Below, in pieces: positions 11,376 to 22,580 of a stretch of 64,000 bases of DNA (the stretch's first letter is position 1; every line of letters begins with the position of its first letter). The position numbers and the translations under genes are program-made. This stretch comes from Omphiscola glabra (taxonomy: Eukaryota > Mollusca > Gastropoda > Lymnaeidae): positions 50,969,013-51,033,012 of the forward strand of contig OZ024794.1 in the NCBI GenBank assembly GCA_964017045.1. Direction: 5' to 3'. Under the pieces are notes generated by a model. That model was not told the DNA's origin, did not search any database, and saw only the letters and a list, made by a program, of their open reading frames with translations.

Positions 11376-12500
11376 CCAGCGACTGGTAAAACGAACGTCA
11401 TTCAAATTTAAATCGTAAAATGCATATAAGTAACAGACAAGGATAAAAATAAGCGTAGATTTTAATGGCCATCCTTGTACCCAGGATAGGTGACTGCCTC
11501 TGTTTGGCGTCATCCGCCTGAGTCGGAGCACATACCTCAAGCTGTTTGTTTTTTCCCCTGACTATCCACTACTCTATAGTTAAGGCTTCTGTCTATAAAG
11601 TCCTCGGGTTCCTAACGGTATTCCGACCAGAGAACGGGGTAAATGGAAAACTAAGCCTTATACTTAAGCCTCGTGACCTCTTCATTAAGCCAGATGAGTC
11701 AAGGGATTCTTCTGCTTGAAAAACACATTGGTGGAGGGAAAAAAAAGCCATTTAAATTGCTGTGACTCTGAGGAGCACGGGCGCCATCTTGTGATCTGAG
11801 CTCGTTAAGTCCAACTTCTCACTTAGCTTCTAGCTTCGGTGCAACTTTGTAAGACTCACTTCGAGGCAGGTCATTTGTCCAGAGAGCCAGGGTTTGGGGG
11901 GGGGGGGGGGTCGGGGTGGTGAAAGTACTTTTTGTGTTGTTTGCGCTGGCCTTCGCTTGAAAGATTTAAGAGCTCTTAAAAATGTTAACTGGATTAACCC
12001 AATAAAGAGAATGGTCCAACATACGCTGGTGAGTGACCTGATTAGAATAAATAAAAGAATCCTCTCTGGTCAGAAAGAATCGTTTCTATTATATATCATA
12101 TTAAGTGCATTCCACTATAGTCAAATTTTGACGATTTTTATTGTGTACTTTTTTTTGAAAACAACGAAACCGTGTACCATCACGAGCTGAGAGGCCATGT
12201 ATTGCCCACTATAGCATCTGGTGATACTGGACAAGCTAATGTTCATAGGATCACTTCACACCAAGGCGTCAAACACGAGATGCTGACAGGCGATGTGTTC
12301 ACGGGCCGAGTTATTGGCCGCCGATTCTGAATGGGTGATCGGTTTTCTAAGAATGCCCGGTTCTCACCCCTCTCAACGAGGTAAGGCTCACTCTGACGAG
12401 CGGCTGATATTAAGGACGGGTCCCAAATCTTTCATTAGACGAAGGTCACCATGAACATGTTTTCTACACGGCACGGTGTGCAAAGGTCGTGCTGCTGGGT
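11376..12500. other. intronic sequence, no gene recognised
   Basis: Non-repetitive except for a poly(G) run near 11896. No exon-like frame flanked by splice sites was found. Confidence 0.5.
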
Positions 12501-12504
12501 TGTT

Positions 12505-12755
12505 ATTGGACGGGGGCTTTGGGGTGAGTAGATGGGCTGTGCGTATTGAAGGGAGCTTGAGAGGAACATATCTATCTAGTGGATATTGAAGGGGGCTTGG
12601 GATGAGTAAAGGGCTGTGGGTATTTTGCATGGGGACTTGATATGAGTAGAGGGATGTGGGTATTGAAGTGGTGTGAGAGGAACATAAGGGTGTGTTTTGT
12701 CGAAAAGGGGCTTGATATGAGCAGAGGGCTTTGCGGGTATTTTTGAAAGGGATAT
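12505..12755. repeat. degenerate repeat of about 36-40 bp
   Basis: Diverged units of the type gggcttgatatgagtagagg then gctgtgggtattgaag; about 6 copies with indels. Confidence 0.7.
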
Positions 12756-13379
12756 AGACTGAAATGAACTAAAACACGGTTGTGAGAAATGGGCTTTGAA
12801 CGCGAGAATCGCATATGGGCTTTAACATTGTTTTTAAGTTGCTGGTTAGTGAAATACACGAACAAGATGAGTTTAGAGTCGAGAAGAGTATAAGGTTTCA
12901 GATACATCATTGACAGACAAACCCGAAGTGAAAACATTTGTATAACGAAGTCTGATAAACATTGATTTATATAATACACTTCACGTTGAAGAGCGTATAT
13001 ATCACATGAAACAGAAATATATTTAATTGCAATCCATTGTAGTTAAAATTCTAGAACAGAAGATGGACAATTTTAAGAATAGGTTCGGTTGCTGTGGATG
13101 TGTGTTTTTGAGGGTTGTGGGGGGGGGGGGGTTTCGTAAATAACTATTCCACTATTGAGTTCCCAATGCTCTGTACATTTCCCTCTAGGCCTGACCTGTC
13201 GATCTAGGTCAAACATTTAATCTCAGAGATTGAATTAAAAAATAACAAAAAAAAAATTGGGGGGGGGTGGGGGGTGGGGGTGTATAATTCTCATTTTTCA
13301 GTTACCCAAGTTGTTGTTTTTTTTGGGGGGGGGGGGGGTGTCAACAAATTTCATGACGTCACCGTCCTCACGTTGTAGA

Positions 13380-13660
13380 AACAAAGTGGATTGAAATTGA
13401 TTGTTGTGCACTGAGCTTGCCTTGGCTTTAATGAAAACGTAAACATGCCCCGTTTCCTAGAAATCCCTCAGATCGAACTGTGTAACGGTTATTAAAGGGT
13501 TTCCTTGGGATCAGGTTGTGGCAAGCGGCTGTCTTGTTGTTCCGGGACGTTTCGTGAGCAAGCCAAGGGGCTGTTTGTCTCACTGCCTTGTTTTAGCTGT
13601 CGGACGCTAAATGGCCACAACCTTTGAAAGGCGCCAGAGGTTTAAAGAGAAGCAGTTTAA
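13380..13660. other. complex single-copy intronic block
   Basis: Balanced-composition sequence without tandem structure, about 230 bp on the acceptor side of the LRRNT exon. No open frame of note. It stands out from the simple-sequence surroundings and could be a conserved non-coding element, but I have no conservation data. Confidence 0.3.
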
Positions 13661-13868
13661 AGTCGGACAAGTCAACTATATATTTAACTAATGTCCCCAA
13701 TAAACAGTTTCCACACGTCTCTCAATAAATATTATGACTTAATAGAGGAGTTATATGAAAATAAATATTAATTCTCTTTATATACATTTTATGTCTATCA
13801 TACATATTTCTTTTTACTATCGCTCATATTGTCAAGGGGGATAAGCCGATACGGTCGTATATACTCAC

Positions 13869-14013
13869 ATCTCAACAGCAGACTCAGGTATGTTCTCAGG
13901 TATCTGTGTTAACCCCTTGTCCCTACAGTCCACAACTCCGTCCGTACAGCGGCACTGCCTGGGGCACAGGTTCTCCTCAATGCACTCCACGGAATGACGG
14001 TTTTCAAAAGTGG
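13869..14013 (-). CDS. slit: slit exon: LRRNT cap of domain 2
   Basis: This 145-nt exon encodes a linker (TFENRHSVECIEENL) and then the N-terminal cap CPRQCRCTDGVVDC (pattern C-x3-C-x-C-x6-C), followed by RDKGLTQIPENIPESAVE. Slit domain 2 in other animals reads ..IVDCRGKGLTEIPTNLPE.., so the match is strong. The acceptor is tttgtgtag, the donor is gtgagtat, and the exon starts in the phase left by the LRRCT exon. The additional linker cysteine (VECIEEN) also occurs near the LRRCT1-LRRNT2 join in other Slits. Confidence 0.94.
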
Positions 14014-15450
14014 CTACACAAATAAAAAAAATTATAAAAAAATTGAGATTGGACAATATTTTAAGACAGAAGGAGCACAAATAAGATTGAGCACAAATGT
14101 TTTCTCGTCCTTCAACGCAAGAGGCAAAAAAAAACTAAAACCAACACATACACACACAAACCAATAAAAAAAACGACAAAAACAACGAAACAAATGGCTG
14201 ATTAAAAGAATTAAATTTTTAAAAGAGTTAATGAGCATACACATTTATAAAGAAAAACGGGTTTCGAATTTCTGAATTTGGTTAACATCATAGCCGTGTC
14301 TTGTGACAATTATATGAAATGAACAAAGATTTAAAGGAAAATGCAAGCAGCAGTCCCATCGACATAATTGCGTCATTCTGTTGACTGCTGGCTGATGTTG
14401 AGAAGAGGAAGGGCAATCACAAATAGTAGATGTTCTATACTTTGATATTGTTATGCCAAAAACCTCACCACCCCCCCCCCCCCGGGTCACCAAAGAAAAG
14501 GTTTGTGAGCGTAGAGTCAACGAAACCAACATATATTTTTTTCTTTGATGTTTTTGTGAGACATTTTGGCAAATTCTTTTGTCTTTGAATGTGCTTTTTT
14601 TTCGCGCGTGTGTGGGAGGTTGGGGGGGGGGGTGGAGGAGAGTATTTTTTAACGTTTTAGTCGCACCATTTGTGTTCTTGCCTACAGACCGGCCACTAAT
14701 GTGTTTTTTCCTACAGACCGGCCACTAATCTCTCGGCTAAATCTGACATTTGACTCTCTCTGCCCGGGTCCGAGCTGTTTAAAAACAAGACAAAACGTCT
14801 TAAAGCTGGCCCCCTGCCGGGCGAGTGTCTAGCGTCTCGCGGTGTGCCGTGATAAGGCCCGTGGCTCTCCAAGTGGGAGCGCTCAACGACGGGCGCCGGT
14901 TGTCGAGCTCTTCTCGTGAGTGGCATGTGGGAGGGGGGGCGGAAACTGGACATGGAGGTCAGCAGAGGGGATTGCTCGGATTATTATTGTACTTTAAACC
15001 CATCATGGGAGGGAGCCGTATTTTTTTTTCCTTTTTCTTTCTCCATTTCTTTGTTTCTTTCATTCCTTACACCAAACTTTTAACGCTTTCGACAGGAATG
15101 ATAAGGTTGATGAACATTAACGAATAGTAGATTTAAAAAGATTATTATTTTTATTTAACAAAAATAAAATTAATGAAAACAGAATAAAAACTGGACTGGA
15201 TGCTTCAGACTGTTAGAGATAAATAGCAGCTGTCAAATAAAAAAATGTAAAATATACTTAATAGGTCCTAATAAGAATGAGACCATTAGTATTGTTAAGA
15301 GTGGGGGGGGGTCATGCATTATCAAAACAATAAGACAGTCCTTATTACCAGTAGCGGATCCAGTTTTGACGATAGAAGATAGAAGGGGGTGAACATTCTT
15401 TTGAAAAGAAAACGCACACACACCAAAATAAGTTTGACTTAAAAAAATTG
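14014..15450. other. intronic sequence, no gene recognised
   Basis: Contains homopolymer runs (poly(C) near 14470), and a duplicated ctacagaccggccactaat at about 14683-14701 and 14712-14730. No exon signal was recognised. Confidence 0.5.
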
Positions 15451-15455
15451 ATTTT

Positions 15456-15757
15456 GATGAGATGGGTTGATGAGATGGGTTGATGAGATGGGTTGATGAG
15501 ATGGGTTGATGAGATGGGTTGATGAGATGGGTTGATTAGATGAGTTGATCAGATGGGTTGATCAGATGGGTTGATTAGATGGGTTGATCAGATGGGTTGA
15601 TTAGATGGGTTGATTAGATGGGTTGATTAGATGGGTTGATTAGATGGGTTGATTAGATGGGTTGATTAGATGGGTTGATTCGATGGGTTGATTAGATGGG
15701 TTGATCAGATGGGTTGATCAGATGGGTTGATTAGATGGGTTGATTAGATGGGTTGAT
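15456..15757. repeat. 13-bp minisatellite, about 23 copies
   Basis: Unit gatgagatgggtt. The third codon-like position changes in blocks (gatgag, then gattag/gatcag), showing spread of variants along the array. Confidence 0.95.
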
Positions 15758-15798
15758 TTTTGAATTCAAAATACCGTAATTTCCAAAAACATTGGAAA

Positions 15799-15832
<34 letters not shown>

Positions 15833-16126
15833 TAAAGTCACTTTAAACAAACAATACATATCAAAATAGTTATTACGTTCGTTTTTAAAAAAAAAAAATT
15901 CTGGTCCGAGCCTGGGGGGGGGGGGGGGTAGAAATCGAGGGAGACGAATGCAAAACCAAAAATCAAAAATGGGGTAAGGGTCTGTGGAGAGTGCTTAGCC
16001 CACTCCCCAGACAAAAAAAAAAAATTGATAATTCAAAGTGCGGGGCAACATTTTGGCGAATAGGCCTACATGACGGAATTAAATTTTTACTTCATTCTAC
16101 ACTGGTACACTTAATCGAAGAGCACA

Positions 16127-16391
16127 GAAGAGATGCTAGTGGCAACAGAGGAGATGCTAGTGACAACAGAAGAGATGCTAGTGACAACAGTAGAGATGCT
16201 AGTGGCAACAGAAGAGATGGTAGTGTAACAGAAGAGATGCTAGTGGCAACAGAGGAGATGCTAGTGACAACAGTAGAGATGCTAGTGGCAACAGAAGAGA
16301 TGGTAGTGTAACAGAAGAGATGCTAGTGGCAACAGAGGAGATGCAAGTGACAACAGAAGAGATGCTAGTGGCAACAGAAGAGATGGTAGTG
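16127..16391. repeat. 21-bp minisatellite, about 12 copies
   Basis: Unit agagatgctagtggcaacaga with variants, including a shortened agagatggtagtgtaacaga unit that breaks the frame. Confidence 0.9.
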
Positions 16392-16756
16392 GCGATTTGG
16401 GATCACTGGCCTGAATTGAATTAAATAAAATCTTTATTTTGTGGTATTGCCAATTATTGTTGGAACTTAAACTATTTATTAGCTTAAATTACTTTATTAA
16501 TATACCAGTAATGTTTTATTGTTTGTACTTGTCATTGTGCTACCATTGGACGACCCCCCTTTGTACAAGACGCGCCGTCGGATCTCGGGCGTCCTTGTCA
16601 AACATTAGTCTAGTATGGGTATCGTAACGGCTTATCTTCACGCAATAGAAATCCTTTCCTCCTCCTCCCCCCCCCCCCCTCGGTTTTCTGTTGCGCCTTT
16701 CTAAATCCACTACGACGACGACATTCCCAGTGGGATCTGCGCTGCAACGACGGATG

Positions 16757-16870
16757 GGCAAGACGAACAGTGGAGGCAAGACGAGAAGTGTAGGCGAGAC
16801 GAGCAGTGGAGACAAAATGAGCAGTGGAGACAAGAAGAGCAGTGTAGGCAAGACGAGCAGTGGAGACAAA
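16757..16870. repeat. 18-bp tandem repeat, about 6 copies
   Basis: Unit gcagtggagacaagacga with variants. Confidence 0.85.
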
Positions 16871-17162
16871 TTGTTAGAGTTAGAATTCGTTAATGTTGCT
16901 TAATTCATTTAAGTAGTGTTTACTTTAAAAAGGAAAAAAAAAAAGATATTACATCGATGACATTTTTTCTGTTACCTAAACAAAATTGTACACAATTTAT
17001 TTTTCTCCAACAAACAAGAAAACGATATTATATCTCTGAGAAGGCCCCCACCCCCCCCCACCGGCCCCCGCTTATGAAAAATAAATGTTATTGGGAGCGC
17101 CCCTCACCTCACCCACTAGCCACGCTACTGACTCTGACACTATTGAAATAAGTTAGACTTAC

Positions 17163-17326
17163 CATCACATTTGAAATCGATGTCCTGGAGCTCCGCTATT
17201 TCTGCGTTGCGGAGATGAATCGGCTGCTGGCACTCGGTGAACATAGCCAGGGTGGGATTCTTCCTGAGCCATCTTGCAAACCAGGCCATGTGACAGTCAC
17301 AGACCAGTTTGTTGTCATTGATCCGC
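17163..17326 (-). CDS. slit: slit exon: LRRCT cap of domain 1
   Basis: This 164-nt exon encodes RINDNKLVCDCHMAWFARWL, then a segment with ECQQPIHLR, ending DIDFKCDG/A. The CDC pair and the two later cysteines form the standard LRRCT four-cysteine pattern. It closely follows the human SLIT2 equivalent (LYCDCHLAWLSDWL). The acceptor is caatag and the donor is gtaagtct after GATG. The donor phase differs from the LRR exons (one base left), and this is matched by the next exon, which begins with two bases. The cap closes the hydrophobic end of the LRR solenoid. Confidence 0.94.
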
Positions 17327-17484
17327 CTATTGAAAAAGGTTTTTGTTTTTTTTTTTGTTTTGTTTTTTAAAGAAAGTTTACAAAATGGAATGAGGGTGGA
17401 TTGCGAGAAAACTTCTTTAAAAAAAAACAACAAACAGACCGGGACTAAATAGAATAGGATTGTGCGTGTTTGTTTCCCCTAAGA

Positions 17485-17691
17485 CAGTGGTTATCAACCT
17501 TCCTATGTCAGCGACCCTTTAATACAGTTCATCGTGTTGTGACGACCTCCAGCCACACAAAATTATTTTCGGTTATACTCCATAACTATAGAGCTAATGT
17601 GTTTTTAGATTGTCTTAAGCGACCCCTAGGAAAGGGTCGAGCGACCCCCCCCCCCCCAAAGGGATCGCGACCCACAGGTTGAGAACCGCTG
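17485..17691. mobile_element. hAT-type MITE, 207 bp, perfect 8-bp TSD
   Basis: The left end cagtggttatcaacc and right end ggttgagaaccgctg are inverted copies. The target duplication ccctaaga flanks both sides exactly (17477-17484 and 17692-17699). Subterminal gcgaccctttaa and aaagggatcgcgaccc are typical of the widespread CAGTGGTTCTCAACC hAT family. Internal sequence only; no transposase. It sits about 160 bp upstream of the LRRCT exon acceptor. Confidence 0.92.
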
Positions 17692-18039
17692 CCCTAAGAC
17701 TTTACATCGAATAGCCTGAAAACATGTAGCAAAAATTTTAATTAAGCTTAACAGTAAATGACTACAGATTTATTGTTTGGGGGGGGGGTGGGGGTAAATA
17801 AGAAGATAGTATGCAGTGTCGGGGGGAGTAGAGATTAATTAAAAGATGAGAAAAACTTTATGAAACAAAAATAAAATTTGGAAAGGTGTTGGGGGAAAAA
17901 AATGAGTTTAGAAATTAAAAATAAAATAATCATGGCCTGATTTCCCTTATCCTCAATGAAATCAGTGTTTCTTTCTTCTCAACAATTTATTACATAAAAT
18001 TTGAGAATGTAATTATGTCGTTGTTTAGGTTAACTTTTT

Positions 18040-18245
18040 TAATTCACGAGACTGCATACGACAGACATTCCCACGAGACGATTGCTACCGCGCGCGTGCA
18101 GCGATGAGCGCCCTCTCGAGGAGCACGTGCTTGTCCTTAAACCGTCGGTGTTCAAACGCTGCAAACATTGGGGACTGTTTGTTTAATTAACGAGCTGAGG
18201 GCCCACCATCGCGTTAGACTAATCAAACACTGGACACGAAGGAAT
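18040..18245. other. complex single-copy intronic block
   Basis: CpG-containing, non-repetitive sequence with a tgtttgtttaattaa core (forkhead- and homeodomain-like words). It lies between the LRRCT exon and the last LRR exon of domain 1. Candidate enhancer only by composition. Confidence 0.25.
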
Positions 18246-18341
18246 GCCCCCCCCCCCACCACCCGGACCAACTTGCGGATGTTAGCCGGCATTTGATGCT
18301 AGGCCGGTTTCTAGAGGGTTTTCTTCAATCTTGTTTTTTAT

Positions 18342-18813
18342 CCTAATATTGTGAAAGTCTCCCACTCTCATTGTCAGTATCCTAATATTGTTAAAGTCTC
18401 CCACTCTCATTGTCAGTATCCTAATATTGTGAAAGTCTCCCACTCTCATTGTCAGTATCCTAATATTGTGAAAGTCTCCCACTCTCATTGTCAGTATCCT
18501 AATATTGTGAAAGTCTCCCACTCTCATTGTCAGTATCCTAATATTGTTAAAGTCTCCCACTCTCATTGTCAGTATCCTAATATTGTGAAAGTCTCCCACT
18601 CTCAGTGCCAGTATCCTAACATTGTTAAAGTCTCCCACTCTCATTGTCAGTATCCTAATATTGTTAGTATCCCACTCTCAGTGCCAGTATCCTAACATTG
18701 TTAAAGTCTCCCACTCTCATTGTCAGTATCCTAACGTTGTTTAAGTATCCCATTCTCAGTGTCAGTATCCTAACGTTGTTTAAGTATCCCATTCTCAGTG
18801 TCAGTACCCTAAA
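18342..18813. repeat. 39-bp minisatellite, about 12 copies
   Basis: Unit cctaatattgtgaaagtctc then ccactctcattgtcagtat. 39 bp is 13 codons, so frames are open on both strands (VKVSHSHCQYPNI and MRVGDFHNIRILT); not a gene. Confidence 0.93.
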
Positions 18814-19513
18814 ATTATTCACAGCGTCAGGCAACGTGAGACATGATAATAATAAGATTTTGAAATCTTTGTTGACATCATTTATTATGTTATATTTATT
18901 CACGACCGGATGATATTGTTGGTTGTTGGCAAGTTTGTAAGAATTTATAAAAGACCGAATGGGAATTACTATTCAAAAGTAACTAACTCCAGCGTGGTCT
19001 CAGCGAGTATTTAATTTATGAATGAACTCTTCAGGGCCTAAATAGAATAAAAGCGTGCACATCTTAAAAGTGTATAGGGACAAATTCTATTAGTGAATGG
19101 TTGACAGGTTGTTTAACACGCTTCTATCTGCATATAAAATGAATGAGACCAAAGTCACCCTAAAGAAGATCGGCACCTATAGAATATGTGCTATGAAAAC
19201 AAAACCCCTTAAGTTTAGGTTGGGCCGTGTGGAGTGATGAATGATGTCCTACTATCGTTGCGGGTTGCGCCGACCCGTCGAGATCAAGGCAAGGAAATTC
19301 CATCATCTTAAATTAGTTGGACTTGAGTGATTAGGGGAACCAGCCCAAGCACGGCCAGCTGACCAACGAATGGTACTGGACGCTCCCCCCCCCCCAGCGT
19401 CTTGAAAACTCTACTGCTGCTATGTGTGGAGCGTTCGTGTGTGTGTGTGTGTGTACAGCTGAGCACGTGGCCCAGAACTTTGACGTTGTTATAAAGCAAG
19501 TCGCTTTGGAAAT

Positions 19514-19628
19514 TAGAGACCGACCGAAAGTGATTTTATGATTTCCGCGGAAACCGAAACTAGGCCGAAAGTTACAAAACGACTTTCGGCTGAAATCGAA
19601 GCCGAAGCCGAAATTCGGTCGATCTCTA
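19514..19628. mobile_element. 115-bp hAT-like MITE, perfect 8-bp TSD
   Basis: The ends tagagaccgaccgaa and its inverted counterpart ttcggtcgatctcta match at 13 to 14 of 15 positions. Both flanks read ttggaaat exactly (19506-19513 and 19629-19636). The TAGAG end fits the hAT YARNG terminus. The interior is itself full of ccgaaa/tttcgg motifs. It lies 66 bp on the donor side of the last domain-1 LRR exon. Confidence 0.88.
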
Positions 19629-19694
19629 TTGGAAATAACAATAACAGCAGCAACAACATCTTCATCAACAATTTTTAAAAAAAGTAGTACTTAC

Positions 19695-19766
19695 AAAACT
19701 CTTAAAACTCTCATGCTCTCAAACAGATTGGCCGACACTGAAGTCATATTGTTGTTGCTCAGTGTT
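19695..19766 (-). CDS. slit: slit exon: last LRR of domain 1 (TLSNNNMTSV repeat)
   Basis: This 72-nt exon encodes the repeat TLSNNNMTSVSANLFESM followed by RVLRV. It corresponds to the TLNNNNIT.. repeat that immediately precedes the C-terminal cap of Slit LRR domain 1. The acceptor is gttttctcag and the donor is gtaagtac. The two leftover bases TT join the G that opens the next exon to give Leu, producing ..RVL-RINDNKLVCDC, as expected for the entry into an LRRCT. Confidence 0.92.
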
Positions 19767-19919
19767 CTGAGAAAACAAAGAAAAAAATTTCTTGTTTAAA
19801 AGGAAACAACGATCATTGCCCTACAGCAGCTGTGAGACTTTCAAACATTCAGATATGGCTCTCTGAAAGCAATGTCTTCCCATGAACTCGAATCTTCAAA
19901 TTTGATGAGGAAATCAAAA

Positions 19920-20130
19920 AACTTTCACTTATTTCTTTTAAAAATAAAGAAAAAATATATAATTTTTAAATTTTTAAAAAAAAAAAAAAATATTTTTTAA
20001 TTTGTTTTTCTTAAAAAAAAGAAAAAAAAAAATATTTAAACAATTATTTTTTTTCTTTAAAATAAAGAAAAAAAAATATTATTTTAAATTTGTTTTTCTT
20101 AAAAGAAAGAAAAAAATATTATTCTAAAAA
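19920..20130. repeat. AT-rich repeat with foldback units
   Basis: Three diverged copies of an AT-rich unit containing aatttgtttttcttaaaa and its near-complement tttctttaaaataaagaaa. Low complexity. Confidence 0.7.
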
Positions 20131-20357
20131 ATCTCAATAAATAAATTGATATAGACAATTGTTATGAAAAGAAAACATCATAATCCTATCAAAATATCCA
20201 GAACAAACATATTCACAGATGCTAAGAAGCACAATAAATGCGACCTTTTTTTTTTTCACTCGTGGTATTGTTATTTTTTTTTGTATACCTTAATTATATG
20301 AATATTACTATAATCCATTAAAATATGTATCTGCTTACAAAGGGCTTTTCGTGGACT

Positions 20358-20840
20358 CCAGGTGCCATTCCATGAACCCTCTGATGCCATTTCATGGACA
20401 CCCCAGATGCCATTTCATAAACCCTCAGATGCCATTTCATAGACCCCTAAGATGCGACTTTATGGACCCCCCAGGTGCCATTTCATGGACCCTCAGATGC
20501 CATTTGATGGTCTCTCAAATGCCATTTCATAACCTTCATATGACATTTCATGGAACATAAGATGCCATTTCATGAACCCTCTGATGCCATTTCATGGACA
20601 CCCCAGATGCCATTTCATAAACCCTCAGATGCCATTTCATAGACCCCCAAGATGCGACTTTATGGACCCACCAGGTGCCATTTCATGGACCCTCAGATGC
20701 CATTTCATGGACCCCCAGATGCCATTTCATGGACCCCCAGATGCCATTTGATAGTCTCTCAAATGCCATTTCATAACCTTCATATGACATTTCATGGAAC
20801 ATAAGATGCTATTTCATTGACCCTCAGATGCCATCTCATG
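20358..20840. repeat. 21-22-bp repeat with a ~205-bp higher-order duplication
   Basis: Units of gatgccatttcatggacccc type. A block containing gatgcgactttatgg, catttgatggtctctcaaat and gacatttcatggaacataag is present twice (about 20360-20560 and 20570-20810), so the array has a second level of repetition. Confidence 0.88.
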
Positions 20841-21658
20841 GGCCATTTCCGAAAAATTTAAGTTTCTTTAAACTGTTGAGATCACACGACTAACAGCATT
20901 AAAAAAAAAATATTTTGAAACTTGAGTTATGAAATAGTATTAAGTTAAAACAAAAAAAGACCCATTAATTCACTTATTTGCTTCTACCTAACCCTCCCAT
21001 TAATCAAAGTTAAAACATCACTTATATATACTTTTTTTAAAAAAAGCTAGGCACAGAGGGCGAACCGATGAACCTGAAGTTATTTGAACCTCAGCAAGAA
21101 GTAATGCCTGCAATAGATCTCACCATCCCCCTCCCCCCTCCCCTTGACGTGTGGACAGCCCAGCTCGGTGCGCAAACTGGCAACTCTCTCAACTCGCACA
21201 CGTCAGCGATGGAGATGCAGTAAATGTTAATGATCGGTGATGGATTCCACTGTAAATATGGGGAGCAGGTTAAACCGAAAAGGGGGGGGGGGAGCAGGTA
21301 AACAGCCAGGGGCGCAATACTGAAACAATGGAATGCACCTGGTCGTATCATTACGTCGGCTTATACCGCTCGTGTTTAGCGCCGACTTTCCTTAATTCTT
21401 AAAGCCCCCCCCCCGACAAATGCGGATTTTATGTACTGCCGAAGGTGAGCAGGGACACACACGCGTGTCAGCGTGTTTATTAAATCTGTGTATACATCTG
21501 ATATTCGTACACGTTTGCAAACAGCATATTTAGGAAAGATGACTGTGTCGTATAACAACACATGGTGGTAAACTATGTGTGAAATACACACATGAGATAA
21601 ACATGTAGTGATGACGCTTAGATGAATGTCGGTAGTTTTATGAAATGACCATTTAGAC

Positions 21659-22186
21659 CAGAGGTCCTCAAACTTTTTTGTCTCGTAGACCACTTGACAT
21701 TGTTTTTCGGTTTTGGGTAGACTCCTTGCTTAACTGCTATTGATTTTTTGCAAATTCATTAACTTCAAATGTATTTTTGACAACAGGTATAGTGCTACTC
21801 ACTTTGAACGATTTAAATATTTATATTTATAAATCAGAAAATATACCTAATAACTTAAATTTTAATATGATTCTTCATCACGTTTCTTGAACATTTATGT
21901 TTAAAAATTTTTTACTTCATAGGTTCTTTTATAATTTATGTTGGAATATATATGTCTTTATATTATAAGGTAATAATATGTAAGTAAATAGGTACTATCT
22001 GTGTTTGTGGATTATTCCATTCTTGGAATGCCAAAATAGAAGTCACGACATGCTTATATGAGATCCACTATCGTTGACCCCCATTTTTATTTCATGGACC
22101 CCAATTTTTTTTTTCCGCTGACATGGCCCCCTTTCAAGTTGTCGTCGACCTCTGGAGGTCGACATAGACCACTTTGGGAATCACTG
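21659..22186. mobile_element. hAT-like element, 528 bp, perfect 8-bp TSD
   Basis: It begins cagaggtcctcaaactt and ends agtttg-type sequence ccactttgggaatcactg, inverted relative to each other. atttagac lies on both sides exactly (21651-21658 and 22187-22194). No transposase; an AT-rich interior. A non-autonomous hAT derivative. Confidence 0.88.
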
Positions 22187-22580
22187 ATTTAGACCATAGT
22201 CCGTTCCATATAATCAATAAGAAACAGGCAATGGGGTGCAGCGCCCCCCGCAGGCAATGGGGTGCAGCTCGAAAACTCATGATGTCCTTAGAGAAAATAA
22301 CTATTTTTTTCCCAATAAGCTGTGTTGGCTTTTACCAGACTCAAAGTTGTGCAATTTCCTTACTTAAAAAAGAAGTTTGTTACTTTTGAAAAACATACAC
22401 GCTTTACATTGTGAATGTTACTCTTACATTATTGCCCACTTAATTTCAATTATTAATTCTGAAAAATTTCTTAATTTTTAAGTATGTTGGTTACTTCGAA
22501 AAATTTCGTAGTTTTCCAATGTATCGGTAACTTTAACACAATTCTGTGAATATTAATTCAATGATATTCAGAATTGTTCA

